Assembly (NCBI RefSeq): GCF_021730305.1
Contig: NZ_CP032674.1
Location: forward strand, 3,829,001 to 3,893,000
DNA: 64,000 nt
From: Xanthobacter sp. YC-JY1
GTDB taxonomy: Bacteria > Pseudomonadota > Alphaproteobacteria > Rhizobiales > Xanthobacteraceae
Direction of reading: 5' to 3'
Below the pieces are notes generated by a model. That model searched no databases and was not told the origin of the DNA. It saw only the letters and a list, made by a program, of their open reading frames with translations. Positions 17,913 through 29,102 of this stretch are shown piece after piece. Numbering within the stretch: position 1 is the stretch's first letter; the number at the start of each line of letters is the position of its first letter. The translations under genes and the position numbers were made by a program.

Positions 17913-18854
17913 ATGAACAAGATTGCAGTCGTTGCCGCTTCCATGCTCTTGGCCGGAGCCGCTTCCGTGGGTGCCGCTGGCGCCGCGGACCTGAGCTCGC
18001 CCATGCCCGTGAAGGCCGCTCCGGCGCCCGATCCGACCCCCCTGTGGGACGTCGCCTTCGGCGTGAAGCTCGGCACCGACTACGTGTTCCGCGGCATCTC
18101 GCAGACCGACGGCAACCCCACCGTCCAGGGTTATGCCGAGCTGCGCCTCTTCGACTGGATCTACGCCGGCATCTTCGCCTCGAACGTCGACTTCCCCCCG
18201 CTCAACCAGTTCGGCGGCTTCACCGGCCTGACCGACGCCTCGGCTGAGATCGACCTGTACGGCGGCCTGCGCCACACCTGGGGCGCCTTCACCGCCGACG
18301 TCGGCTTCGTCTACTACTACTATCCCGGCGAGATCGGCGTGAACACGCTGGGCGCTGGCGTCCCGTCGGTGAACATCGACTACTGGGAAATCTACTTCAA
18401 GCCGACCTACGTCATCAACGACGTGTTCACCGTCGGCGGCAACCTCTACTACACCAACAGCTATGCAGGCTCCGGCTCCACCGGCACCTACCTTTCGGGC
18501 ACTGCCAAGATCGACTTCACCAAGTGGAGCCCGGTCAAGGACGTCGGCTTCTACGTGTCGGGTGAGCTCGGCTATCAGTGGCTCGGCCAGACCGACCTCG
18601 GCAACATCTTCGTCGCCAACTACGAGCTGCCCTCCTACACCACCTGGAACGTGGGCGTCGCCTTCACCTACAAGGCTGCCACCCTCGATCTGCGCTACTA
18701 CGGCAGCACCCTCACCTCGAGCCCGTCCTACGTGTCCGGCGTCGGCTTCGCCCCCCTCGGCACCTGCGGCGTGATCTCGGGCCTGCAGAACGTCTGCGGC
18801 GACCGCTACGTGGCCAGCCTCTCCTTCGACACCACCTTCCTCGCTCTCAAGTGA
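17913..18854 (+). CDS. TorF-family putative porin (TIGR02001)
   Basis: A 313-residue outer-membrane beta-barrel protein. Residues 1-24 are a signal peptide ending VGAAGAADL. The mature protein starts with a Pro-rich linker and then the family signature DVAFGVKLGTDYVFRGISQTD, followed by alternating hydrophobic and aromatic strands (YGGLRHTWGAFTADVGFVYYYYP) and a C-terminal strand ending VASLSFDTTFLALK. It probably forms a general or solute-selective pore. It is monocistronic, with a clear terminator behind it and a complex upstream control region. Confidence 0.85.
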   Translation: MNKIAVVAASMLLAGAASVGAAGAADLSSPMPVKAAPAPDPTPLWDVAFGVKLGTDYVFRGISQTDGNPTVQGYAELRLFDWIYAGIFASNVDFPPLNQFGGFTGLTDASAEIDLYGGLRHTWGAFTADVGFVYYYYPGEIGVNTLGAGVPSVNIDYWEIYFKPTYVINDVFTVGGNLYYTNSYAGSGSTGTYLSGTAKIDFTKWSPVKDVGFYVSGELGYQWLGQTDLGNIFVANYELPSYTTWNVGVAFTYKAATLDLRYYGSTLTSSPSYVSGVGFAPLGTCGVISGLQNVCGDRYVASLSFDTTFLALK

Positions 18855-18894
18855 GGTCGGCCGGGTCGCCTGACCCGGGTCGAGACTGAACAAA

Positions 18895-18925
18895 GGCGTC
18901 GCGCTCTGCGCGGCGCCTTTTTCTT
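18895..18925 (+). terminator. Rho-independent terminator after the TorF-like porin
   Basis: Stem GGCGTCGCGC / GCGCGGCGCC (10 pairs with one G-T) around TCT, followed by TTTTTCTTTT. It is 41 bases past the porin stop. Confidence 0.9.
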
Positions 18926-18968
18926 TTGGGGAAAGGGCTCCGGGCGGGTGTCCCGACTGCTCCGAGCT

Positions 18969-19078
18969 GTCATGCCCCGGCGCGTCCGGGGCATCCACCG
19001 GTCCGCAAGTGCGGTGCCGGGTCTCGACATGACAGCCCGGCCGAGCCGTGGATCGCCCGCACAAGGCGGGCGATGACG
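18969..19078. repeat. Intergenic palindromic repeat, family B, copy 1
   Basis: A 110-base element starting GTCATGCCCCGG...TCCGGGGCATCCACCGG and ending GTGGATCGCCCG...CGGGCGATGACG. Each end can fold on itself and the two ends are inverted relatives. Copies 2 and 3 are at 24507-24616 and 27038-27146. This one lies between the convergent porin and hydrolase genes. Confidence 0.85.
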
Positions 19079-19118
19079 GTCACGCATATCCTTCGGACGC
19101 TCGCCTGCCTTCCCCGCT

Positions 19119-20021
19119 TTACCGCCCCGGCAGCACCAGCACCGTGCGGGTCTTGGGCAGGGTCTCCCGGCTGAGCAGCACGAACGGCTCGGTGGCGCGC
19201 TGGACCGTCCATTCCTGCCCCAGCCGGGCGAGGAAGCGCTCCAGCCCGTACTGGCTGAAATAGTGCATGGGGATGACCAGCGGCGCGTTGATGGATTTCA
19301 GCACCTCCACCATGCCTTCGAGATCGAGCGTGTAGGAGCCGTCCACCGGCGCCAGCACCACGTCGATCCGGCCCAGCGCCTCCAGGTGGTCCTTGGTCAG
19401 AAGGTGGTGCAGGTGGCCGAGATGGGCGATGCACACGCCCGCCACCTCGAACACGAACATGGAATTGCCGTCATATTCCGTGCCCGCCCCGCGGCGGACG
19501 TTGGTGGGGACGTTGCGGATCCACACGTCCTCCACCGTCACCTCATGGTGCGCCGGCGCCCCGTCCCGCCCCCAGCCCCTCAGAACATATTCGATGCCGG
19601 GGTCGGGTGCGTCCGTGTAATGGGTGTCGTGGGCGTGGTTCATAGTGACGATGCGCGGCACCAGATTCGCCCGCACATAATCGTTGTAGTCCGTGACGAT
19701 GCTGACCCCGGCCGGGCTTTCGATGAGGAAGCTCGCATGGCCGATGAAAGTCAGGTGCACCGGCCCCGCCGCCTCGGCGAGCCGCAGCGTGGCCGCGTCC
19801 AGTGCCGCAAGCCGCACCTTGGGCCGCTCGGCCACCATGCGCGGGCATTTTTCCGGCTGCGCCAGCGCGGTCCCTGCCGACAGCGCCATCAGCCCGAAAG
19901 CGGTCGCGGCGAGGAGCGCACGCGCTCGTCCCCCACCGCGACGCGGACGTGATCGCGGCGGGGCCGCAACGGCATGAGGGGAAGACGCGGCAGAGGATGG
20001 GCCAGAGGACGGGGCGGGCAT
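19119..20021 (-). CDS. Exported metal-dependent hydrolase (metallo-beta-lactamase fold, UlaG-like)
   Basis: A protein of about 300 residues with a long positively charged N-terminus and a hydrophobic signal (ALLAATAFGLMALSAGTALAQ). The mature part resembles MBL-fold hydrolases: HLTFIGHASFLIESPAGVSIVTDYN at the start of the fold, the metal-binding cluster MNHAHDTHYTD, IAHLGHLHHLL, a late Asp in LAPVDGSYTLD and a final His in VIPMHYFSQ. The substrate is unknown. The ATG at 20021 is preceded by GGGAGCCGCC and yields a sensible signal peptide. It is transcribed away from the small DUF3096 gene. Confidence 0.8.
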   Translation of the reverse strand: MPAPSSGPSSAASSPHAVAAPPRSRPRRGGGRARALLAATAFGLMALSAGTALAQPEKCPRMVAERPKVRLAALDAATLRLAEAAGPVHLTFIGHASFLIESPAGVSIVTDYNDYVRANLVPRIVTMNHAHDTHYTDAPDPGIEYVLRGWGRDGAPAHHEVTVEDVWIRNVPTNVRRGAGTEYDGNSMFVFEVAGVCIAHLGHLHHLLTKDHLEALGRIDVVLAPVDGSYTLDLEGMVEVLKSINAPLVIPMHYFSQYGLERFLARLGQEWTVQRATEPFVLLSRETLPKTRTVLVLPGR

Positions 20022-20318
20022 GGCGGCTCCCAGCGGTCGCGCCCTCCCCGGCCTGCCGGGCACCGGCGGTGGCAGGCGTGCGCGCGGATGGTCCGGCGAA
20101 ATGCGGATGAAGGGATTGTGCCGTGTTGCACCGCCCGCGCAATGTCGTCGCACGTAACGGCACCGTGAGGCGCATCCCGCGCCGGGTACAACCTCGCGCC
20201 CGGTCCCCGCGCCACGGCCCCCATGACCCCATGGACCTTGCGCCCCGGATCGGCAATCGTGCGCCGCGGCGGCGACGGAGGCAGTTCGGGCCGCCCGGAC
20301 GAAAGGGGAGGCTTCACA

Positions 20319-20459
20319 ATGTCTTTCAACATGGTCATCGTTCAGCCGGCGGTCGCGCTGATTGCAGGCGTGCTGATCCTCGCCTTCCCGCGACTTCTGA
20401 ACGTGCTTGTCGCCATTTACCTCATCATCGTGGGCGTCACGGGCCTCATGGGGCACTGA
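20319..20459 (+). CDS. DUF3096-family small membrane protein
   Basis: A 46-residue peptide made of two hydrophobic stretches, VQPAVALIAGVLILAFPRLL and NVLVAIYLIIVGVTGLM, ending in GH. This matches the DUF3096 pattern. AAAGGGGAGG lies seven bases before the ATG. The function is unknown; it is probably an inner-membrane hairpin protein. The longer open frame upstream has no such character. Confidence 0.8.
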   Translation: MSFNMVIVQPAVALIAGVLILAFPRLLNVLVAIYLIIVGVTGLMGH

Positions 20460-20512
20460 TCGCCCGCGGCTTCAGCAGGGCGGCGCGGGAACGGCCGTCC
20501 GATTGCCCAGTT

Positions 20513-20542
20513 GATGCTTTGTGCGCTGCACGTTAAAGCATC
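20513..20542 (+). promoter_or_regulatory. Nested inverted repeat upstream of ppdK
   Basis: Eight-base perfect arms GATGCTTT (20513-20520) and AAAGCATC (20535-20542) enclose a second small stem GTGC-GCT-GCAC. The element ends 37 bases before the ppdK ATG, so it could be an operator or a 5' leader stem. Confidence 0.5.
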
Positions 20543-20579
20543 CCGCCACTCTGCACATTCCACCCACAGGGCCACCCAC

Positions 20580-23237
<2,658 letters not shown>

Positions 23238-23290
23238 GCCGCCTGTCGCCGCGCGAACAGACCGCGCGGCACAGAGCCTGATTCTGAAAA

Positions 23291-23313
23291 GGCCGCCTCC
23301 GGGCGGCCTTTTT
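23291..23313 (+). terminator. Terminator after ppdK
   Basis: GGCCGCC-TCCG-GGCGGCC stem followed by TTTTT, about 54 bases past the ppdK stop. Confidence 0.92.
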
Positions 23314-23407
23314 GCTGTCCATTCGCGAGCGTGGCCGGAACCGTTGGGCTGCTGTACCGTTTCCTCCGCGCCCCCACGCGAGCGGGGCGGTACATCGGAG
23401 GGACACC

Positions 23408-23659
23408 ATGCAAGAGGCGCAAGTGGGCTGGATCGCCGCCATCATCATCGGCGGCTTTGCCGGGTGGTTCGCCTCCATGTTTATGAAGAGCGACACAGGC
23501 CTCTTCACCAACATCATTCTCGGCATCATCGGCGCCGCCATCGCCAGCTTCCTGTTCGGGCTGCTGGGCGTGGGCTTTGCAGGCTGGCTCGGCTATCTCG
23601 TCGCCGGCTTCGTGGGTGCCTGCATCCTCATTGCCGGGGCACGGGCAGTCAGAGGCTGA
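23408..23659 (+). CDS. GlsB/YeaQ/YmgE-family stress-response membrane protein
   Basis: An 83-residue transglycosylase-associated-family protein with three hydrophobic segments and the Gly-rich patterns GWIAAIIIGGFAGWFASM and NIILGIIGAAIASFLFGLLG. GGAGGG precedes the ATG by five bases. Members are small inner-membrane proteins induced by stress; the molecular role is unknown. The longer upstream frame overlaps the ppdK terminator and is not used. Confidence 0.87.
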   Translation: MQEAQVGWIAAIIIGGFAGWFASMFMKSDTGLFTNIILGIIGAAIASFLFGLLGVGFAGWLGYLVAGFVGACILIAGARAVRG

Positions 23660-23680
23660 CCGCCCGGCCCTGACCTTCGT

Positions 23681-24454
23681 TCACTGAACGAACGTATTCA
23701 CCAGCGTGCCGATGCCGGCGATCTCGATCTCGATGGCGTTGGTCGGCTCCTTCATGGTGCCGACCCCCACCGAGGTGCCGCAGGCGATGAGGTCGCCGGG
23801 GTTCAGCGTCATGTCCTTCGACAGCAGCGAGACGAGTTGCGCCGGCGGGAAGATCATGTCGGCGAGCGGATAGTTCTGCCGCTCCTGCCCGTTGAGGATG
23901 GTGCGCACGCGCGCCGCGGCGGGGTCGAAATCCGTCACGATCCACGGGCCGAACGGGCCGTAGCCGTCGATGCCCTTGGCCCGCGCCCACTGGGGGAAGG
24001 TCGGGTCGCGGTTGAGGATGTCGGCGGCGGTGATGTCGTTGACCACCGTGTAGCCGAAGATGCCGGCGGCGGCTTCCGCCTCGGAAACGTTGGTCAGCGT
24101 CTTGCCGATGACGATGCCCAGCTCGCCCTCATAGACCGTCTTGCCCTCATAGGAAGCCGGCCGGCGCACGACCGAGCCGGGCGCGGAGACGGAGGTGGTG
24201 GCCTTCAGCAGGTAGAGCGGCTCGGCGGGCTCTGCGACCTTCAGCTTGGCCGCCAGCTCATGGAAGTTGTTCCACAAGGCGACGATCTTGGAGGGGGCGC
24301 AGGGCGCCTCCAGCGCCACGTCGGCGAGCTTCAGCGTCGCGCCAGTCGCGGTCGCGCCCGCGAACATGCAGCCCTCGTGCACGGCGATGGTGTCGCCCTC
24401 AAGCGTGCCGAAGCCGATCTTTCCGTCGGCGGCGAAGCGCAGCCAGGTGGTCAT
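23681..24454 (-). CDS. Fumarylacetoacetate hydrolase (FAH) family protein
   Basis: A 257-residue member of the FAH superfamily, which includes fumarylpyruvate hydrolases, 2-keto-3-deoxy-acid dehydratases and oxaloacetate decarboxylases. The metal-site pattern is YEGELGIVIGKTLTNV and the following VVNDITAADIL, with FGPWIVTDFD, GQERQNYPLADMIFPPAQLVSLLS and PGDLIACGTSVGVG. The ATG at 24454 follows AGAGGAAAC. It precedes no obvious partner; a family B repeat separates it from sucD. The substrate is undetermined. Confidence 0.85.
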   Translation of the reverse strand: MTTWLRFAADGKIGFGTLEGDTIAVHEGCMFAGATATGATLKLADVALEAPCAPSKIVALWNNFHELAAKLKVAEPAEPLYLLKATTSVSAPGSVVRRPASYEGKTVYEGELGIVIGKTLTNVSEAEAAAGIFGYTVVNDITAADILNRDPTFPQWARAKGIDGYGPFGPWIVTDFDPAAARVRTILNGQERQNYPLADMIFPPAQLVSLLSKDMTLNPGDLIACGTSVGVGTMKEPTNAIEIEIAGIGTLVNTFVQ

Positions 24455-24506
24455 GGGTGTTTCCTCTGGTGATTGTTTTGGGAACCGCCCTTTGCCTCCT
24501 CTCCGT

Positions 24507-24616
24507 GTCATGCCCCGGCTTGTCCGGGGCATGACACGGCGCCGCGAAAGCGGTGCGGGCAATCCGGCACCCTGCGCGCGGCAGGGTGGATCCCCCGGAC
24601 AAGCCGGGGGATGACG
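24507..24616. repeat. Intergenic palindromic repeat, family B, copy 2
   Basis: Starts GTCATGCCCCGGCTTGTCCG and ends CCCCCGGACAAGCCGGGGGA followed by TGACG; both ends are near-perfect palindromes. It lies between the FAH gene and sucD. Confidence 0.85.
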
Positions 24617-24656
24617 GCGTCATTTCGCGAGGTCAGGCGCGGAAACGCTCCTGTCC

Positions 24657-25541
24657 TCAGCCCTTCAGGACCTCGACGAGGGTCTTGCCGAGGCGGGCCG
24701 GCGAGGGCGATACGCGGATGCCCGCCGCCTCCATGGCCGCGATCTTGTCCTCGGCGCCGCCCTTGCCGCCGGAGATGATGGCGCCGGCATGGCCCATGCG
24801 ACGGCCGGGAGGGGCCGTGCGGCCGGCGATGAAGCCCACCATCGGCTTCTTGCGGCCCTTCTTCGCCTCGTCGGCGATGAACTGCGCCGCATCCTCCTCG
24901 GCCGAGCCGCCGATCTCGCCGATCATGATGATGGACTGGGTCTTGGGATCGGCCAGGAACATCTCAAGGACGTCGATGAACTCCGTGCCCTTCACCGGAT
25001 CGCCGCCGATGCCCACCGCCGAGGTCTGGCCGAGGCCTTCCTGCGAGGTCTGGAACACCGCCTCATAGGTCAGCGTGCCGGAGCGCGAGACCACGCCCAC
25101 CGAGCCGGTCTTGAAGATGTTGGCGGGCATGATGCCGATCTTGGCCTGCCCCGCCGTCACGATGCCCGGGCAGTTCGGCCCCACCAGGCGGCTCTTCGAG
25201 CCCGAGAGGGCGCGCTTCACCTTCACCATGTCGAGCACGGGAATGCCCTCGGTGATGCAGACGATGAGCGGGATTTCCGCGTCGATGGCTTCCAGGATGG
25301 CGTCGGCCGCGCCGGCCGGCGGCACGTAGATCACCGAGGCGTCGGCGCCGGTGGCTTCCTTGGCTTCCAGCACGGTGTCAAACACCGGCAGGCCGAGATG
25401 CACCGAGCCGCCCTTTCCGGGGGAGGTGCCGCCCACCATCTTCGTTCCGTACATGATCGCCTGCTCGGCGTGGAACGTGCCGTTCTTTCCGGTGAAGCCC
25501 TGGGTGATGACCCGGGTGTTGGCGTCGATCAGCACGGACAT
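24657..25541 (-). CDS. sucD: Succinate-CoA ligase (ADP-forming), alpha subunit
   Basis: The 294-residue alpha subunit carries the CoA-binding domain and the phosphorylated histidine. [15 protein letters not shown] and [15 protein letters not shown] mark the CoA site, and the active His251 is in [14 protein letters not shown]. With SucC it makes succinate and a nucleoside triphosphate from succinyl-CoA. The ATG at 25541 shares its A with the sucC stop (TGATG), so translation is coupled; a GTG one codon upstream is possible. It is the alpha subunit type found with normal SucC, not a malate thiokinase subunit. Confidence 0.95.
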   Translation of the reverse strand: MSVLIDANTRVITQGFTGKNGTFHAEQAIMYGTKMVGGTSPGKGGSVHLGLPVFDTVLEAKEATGADASVIYVPPAGAADAILEAIDAEIPLIVCITEGIPVLDMVKVKRALSGSKSRLVGPNCPGIVTAGQAKIGIMPANIFKTGSVGVVSRSGTLTYEAVFQTSQEGLGQTSAVGIGGDPVKGTEFIDVLEMFLADPKTQSIIMIGEIGGSAEEDAAQFIADEAKKGRKKPMVGFIAGRTAPPGRRMGHAGAIISGGKGGAEDKIAAMEAAGIRVSPSPARLGKTLVEVLKG

Positions 25542-26743
25542 CACGCAGCTTCCTTCTTCACGGCCGCGACGATCTTCTGCGCCGCATCGTCGAGATCATC
25601 GGCGGGGATCACGTTGAGCCCCGATTCCCGGATGATCTTCTTGCCCTCGTCCACATTCGTGCCGGCGAGGCGCACCACCAGCGGCACCTTCAGGCCGACC
25701 TGCCGCACGGCGGCGATGACGCCCTCGGCGATCACGTCGCAGCGCATGATGCCACCGAAGATGTTCACGAGGATGCCCTCGACATTCGAATCGGCGGTGA
25801 TGATCTTGAAGGCCGCCGTCACCTTCTCCTTGGTGGCGCCACCGCCCACGTCGAGGAAGTTGGCCGGCTCCATGCCGTAGAGCTTGATGATGTCCATGGT
25901 CGCCATGGCAAGGCCCGCGCCATTGACCATGCAGCCGATGGTGCCATCGAGCGCGATATAGGAGAGGTCGTAGCGCGAGGCCTCGATCTCCTTGAAGTCC
26001 TCTTCGCTCTCGTCGCGCAGCTGGGCCACGTCCGAGTGGCGGAAGATGGCGTTGGAATCAAAGCCCACCTTGGCGTCGAGGCAGACGAGGCGGGAGTCCT
26101 TCGTCACCACCAGCGGGTTGATCTCCAGAAGGCTCATGTCCTTCTCGGTGAAGGCCTTGTAGAGGTTGGTGGTGAGCGCGCCGGCCTGCTTGGCGAGATC
26201 GCCGGTGAGACCGAGCGCCTGCGCCACCTTGCGGCCGTGCAGGGGCTGCACGCCGGTGGCCGGGTCCACGGAGAAGGTGTGGATCTTCTCAGGCGTGGCA
26301 TGCGCCACCTCCTCGATGTCCATGCCGCCTTCGGTGGAGACCACGAAGGCGACGCGCGAGGTCGCGCGGTCCACCAGCATGGAGAGATAGAATTCCTTGT
26401 CGATGAGCGCGCCTTCCTCGATGTAAAGGCGGTTCACCTGCTTGCCGTCCGCGCCGGTCTGCAGCGTCACGAGCGTATTGCCGAGCATTTCGGCAGCATT
26501 GGCCTTCACGTCGGCGGCGGTCTTCACCACGCGGACGCCACCCTTGGCGCCCTCTTGCAGCTCCTTGAACTTGCCCTTGCCGCGTCCGCCGGCGTGAATC
26601 TGCGCCTTCACCACGAAGGCGATGCCGCCGAGCTTGCCGGCCGCGGCCTCGGCCTCTTCGGGGGTGAAGGCGGGAAAGCCGCGGGAGACCGGCACGCCGA
26701 AATCGCGGAGGATGGCCTTGGCCTGGTATTCGTGAATGTTCAT
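25541..26743 (-). CDS. sucC: Succinate-CoA ligase (ADP-forming), beta subunit
   Basis: A 400-residue beta subunit with an ATP-grasp domain. The start [58 protein letters not shown] and [17 protein letters not shown] are classic SucC. The GGIMRCD sequence argues for succinate rather than malate thiokinase. GAGGAAACCCCG precedes the ATG at 26743. The usual neighbours mdh and sucAB are not here; instead the pair lies directly downstream, on the same strand, of the oxalate CoA-transferase gene, separated by a family B repeat. Confidence 0.95.
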   Translation of the reverse strand: MNIHEYQAKAILRDFGVPVSRGFPAFTPEEAEAAAGKLGGIAFVVKAQIHAGGRGKGKFKELQEGAKGGVRVVKTAADVKANAAEMLGNTLVTLQTGADGKQVNRLYIEEGALIDKEFYLSMLVDRATSRVAFVVSTEGGMDIEEVAHATPEKIHTFSVDPATGVQPLHGRKVAQALGLTGDLAKQAGALTTNLYKAFTEKDMSLLEINPLVVTKDSRLVCLDAKVGFDSNAIFRHSDVAQLRDESEEDFKEIEASRYDLSYIALDGTIGCMVNGAGLAMATMDIIKLYGMEPANFLDVGGGATKEKVTAAFKIITADSNVEGILVNIFGGIMRCDVIAEGVIAAVRQVGLKVPLVVRLAGTNVDEGKKIIRESGLNVIPADDLDDAAQKIVAAVKKEAA

Positions 26744-27190
26744 CGGGGTTTCCTCCCTCGTCGAGGGCCGCGTTTGCCGCGGCTCAAGGTGCGCTTTGGC
26801 TGCACATTGCGACGAAAGTCGCAGTCTGCACCCAATCGCGCGCACGCTCCAGTGCGACACGACGCCAGTGGGGCGCCAGTGGAAGCACGAGGCGTGACGC
26901 GCTCGGCGAGGTGAATTTTGCGGACCGCCCTTGCGGACGAAACATCGCCTCTCCCCTCAGGGGCGGCGTGGAGCCGGCGGCCGGAGCGCTCAGCGCATCG
27001 GGCAAGGCCGGAAGGAGTACACGGTGTCGGGCGGATCGTCATGCCCCGGCTCGTCCGGGGCATCCACTTATCCGCATCCCGGTGCTTCAAGACCGGGCAC
27101 CCGATGAGCGGGACGGTGGATCGCCCGGACAAGCCGGGCGATGACGCAAGAGAAAGCGGCGGGACGCATCGCCCCGCCGCAAGGCTCAAA
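26744..27190. other. Gap between the CoA-transferase operon and sucCD
   Basis: This 447-base stretch has no convincing gene. It holds the third family B repeat (27038-27146) and, presumably in 26760-26950, the sucCD promoter, for which no confident motif is visible. Confidence 0.5.
27038..27146. repeat. Intergenic palindromic repeat, family B, copy 3
   Basis: Starts GTCATGCCCCGGCTCGTCCG and GGGCATCCAC, ends GTGGATCGCCCGGACAAGCC followed by GGGCGATGACG, 109 bases long. It lies past the frc1 stop, so its stems may act as an operon-end structure. Confidence 0.85.
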
Positions 27191-28444
27191 TCAGACCACG
27201 CGACCTTCGTGCATGGACTTGATCTGCTCCGGCGAATAGCCGAGCTCCGCCAGCACCTCGTCGGTGTGCTCGCCGAGCAGCGGGGAGCCGGTGACCTCGA
27301 CGGACATGTCCGAGAACTTGATCGGGCTGCCCACGGTCAGATACTTGCCGCGCTGCTTGTGATCGACTTCCACGATGGTGCCGCTCTCGCGCAGGGACTT
27401 GTCCTCGGCGATCTCCTTCATGGTGAGCACCGGGGCGCAGGGGATGTCGAACTTGCGCAGGATGTCGACCGCCTCGAACTTGGTCTTGTCGGCGAGCCAC
27501 GCCTCGATCACCGCGAAGATGTCGAAGATCTTGTCCTGGCGGGCGCGGGCGGTGTTGTAGGCCGGATCGTTGATCCACTCGGGCTTGCCGATGGCTTCCG
27601 CCACCTTGCCCCAGGCCTGCTCCTGCACGGTGAAGTAGATGTAGGCGTTGGGATCGGTCTCCCAGCCCTTGCACTTCAGCACCCAGCCGGGCTGGCCGCC
27701 GCCGCCCGCATTGCCGCCGCGCGGAACCACGTCCGAGAACGTGCCGTGCGGGTACTGCGGGTATTCCTCGAGGTAGCCCACGCGGTCGAGACGCTGCTGG
27801 TCGCGCAGCTTCACGCGGCAGAGGTTGATGACCGCATCCTGCATGGACACGGCGACCTTCTGGCCCTTGCCGGTCTTGTTGCGGGCGTGCAGCGCGGTGA
27901 GGATGCCAATGGCGAGGTGCATGCCGGTGTTGCTATCACCGAGCGCGGCGGCGGAGACGGTGGGGGGACCGTCCCAGAAGCCGGTGGTGGAGGCCGCGCC
28001 GCCGGCGCACTGCGCCACGTTCTCGTAGACCTTCAGGTCTTCGTAGTGGTGGCCGTCGGAGAAGCCCTTCACTGAGGCGACGATCATGCCCGGGTTGAGC
28101 TCGTTGATGTGCTCCCAGGTGAAGCCCATGCGGTCGAGCGCGCCGGGAGCGAAGTTCTCCACGAGGACGTCGCTCTCCTTGATGAGCTTCGTCAGCACTT
28201 CCTTGCCTTCCTGGGTCTTGGTGTCCAGGGTCAGGGAGCGCTTGTTGGAGTTCAGCATGGTGAAGTACAGCGCGTCGGCATTGGAGATGTCGCGCAGCTG
28301 GTTGCGGGTCACGTCGCCCGAGCCGGGACGCTCCACCTTGATGACGTCCGCGCCGAACCAGGCGAGGAGCTGCGTGCAGGCGGGGCCGGCCTGAACGTGC
28401 GTGAAGTCGATGATCTTGATGCCTTCCAACGGCTTGCTGGTCAT
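27191..28444 (-). CDS. frc: Formyl-CoA:oxalate CoA-transferase, paralogue 1
   Basis: A 417-residue class III CoA-transferase. It moves CoA from formyl-CoA (or another acyl-CoA such as succinyl-CoA) to oxalate, giving oxalyl-CoA. The catalytic Asp170 lies in [14 protein letters not shown] and the flexible glycine loop is the full [11 protein letters not shown], as in characterised Frc enzymes. [20 protein letters not shown] and [13 protein letters not shown] are family signatures. At the position of Oxalobacter Trp48 this protein appears to have Gln (TRNQLRD). It is the last gene of the oxc operon. Start at 28444 gives [14 protein letters not shown], the family N-terminus. Confidence 0.93.
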   Translation of the reverse strand: MTSKPLEGIKIIDFTHVQAGPACTQLLAWFGADVIKVERPGSGDVTRNQLRDISNADALYFTMLNSNKRSLTLDTKTQEGKEVLTKLIKESDVLVENFAPGALDRMGFTWEHINELNPGMIVASVKGFSDGHHYEDLKVYENVAQCAGGAASTTGFWDGPPTVSAAALGDSNTGMHLAIGILTALHARNKTGKGQKVAVSMQDAVINLCRVKLRDQQRLDRVGYLEEYPQYPHGTFSDVVPRGGNAGGGGQPGWVLKCKGWETDPNAYIYFTVQEQAWGKVAEAIGKPEWINDPAYNTARARQDKIFDIFAVIEAWLADKTKFEAVDILRKFDIPCAPVLTMKEIAEDKSLRESGTIVEVDHKQRGKYLTVGSPIKFSDMSVEVTGSPLLGEHTDEVLAELGYSPEQIKSMHEGRVV

Positions 28445-28574
28445 TTGCGTTCCCTTTTCAAAAACTGGTCTTCGACAGCGGGACGGCGTCACGCGAGGCA
28501 TCCGCAGTCCCGAAACCTTCCGGCGTCACGGCACGGGGCCGCCGCCGGCTTCACCCGCCGGTTTGCCCGGTCTG

Positions 28575-29018
28575 TTATGCTTGGGATGCCGCCTTCATCT
28601 GCGTCTCGGCGTCCGCGAGGCGCTTGCGAAGGTCGCGCTCCTCCTTCCATCGCGCCGTCTCGTCCCGGATGACCGAGACGATGTGCGTCGGCTCGCCCGC
28701 CGGGGAGGTGAGGAGGGCGACGGTGAAGGCGATGGACAAGGCATGGCCGTCCTTGTGGATGGCCGGCACGCGCAGCAGCGTCGTCCCGTAGCGGGTGACG
28801 CCGGTGCGCATGGTTTCGTTGTAGCCGTCCCAGTGCCGCTGGCGCTGGCGCTCCGGGATGATGATGTCGAGCGACTGCCCCATGGCTTCGTCGGGCGTGA
28901 AGCCGAACATGCGTTCGGCGGCCGGATTCCAGAGCGCGATGTCACCGGCCTTGTCGCAGACCACGATGGCGTCCGCCACGGCATCCATCAGCTGAGCAAG
29001 ATCGAGGGCCGTACTCAT
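28575..29018 (-). CDS. Stand-alone PAS domain protein in the oxalate operon
   Basis: A 147-residue soluble protein made of one PAS domain (about residues 8-120: LMDAVADAIVVCDKAGDIALWNPAAERMFGF onward in pieces, and IHKDGHALSIAFTVALL, HIVSVIRDETARW) and a short charged C-terminal helix (ERDLRKRLADAETQMKAA). It has no kinase, DNA-binding or cyclase part. It is placed between the two frc genes on the same strand, with gaps of 84 and 130 bases. It may sense a ligand or redox state and act by protein contact; the role is unknown. The ATG at 29018 is preceded by AGGAAGACGTG. Confidence 0.82.
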   Translation of the reverse strand: MSTALDLAQLMDAVADAIVVCDKAGDIALWNPAAERMFGFTPDEAMGQSLDIIIPERQRQRHWDGYNETMRTGVTRYGTTLLRVPAIHKDGHALSIAFTVALLTSPAGEPTHIVSVIRDETARWKEERDLRKRLADAETQMKAASQA

Positions 29019-29102
29019 CACGTCTTCCTTTCGAACCTTTCACCTCCCGCCGTCGCCGGCGATGGGGCGGCCCCTTGAAGGACCGCCGCCCCGAGGCGTG
29101 TC

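Noticed and set aside
24657-26743. Malate thiokinase (mtkAB) as alternative to sucCD
   Set aside because: The beta subunit has [13 protein letters not shown] and the canonical SucC N-terminus, where malate thiokinase has a different sequence at the GGI segment (recalled).
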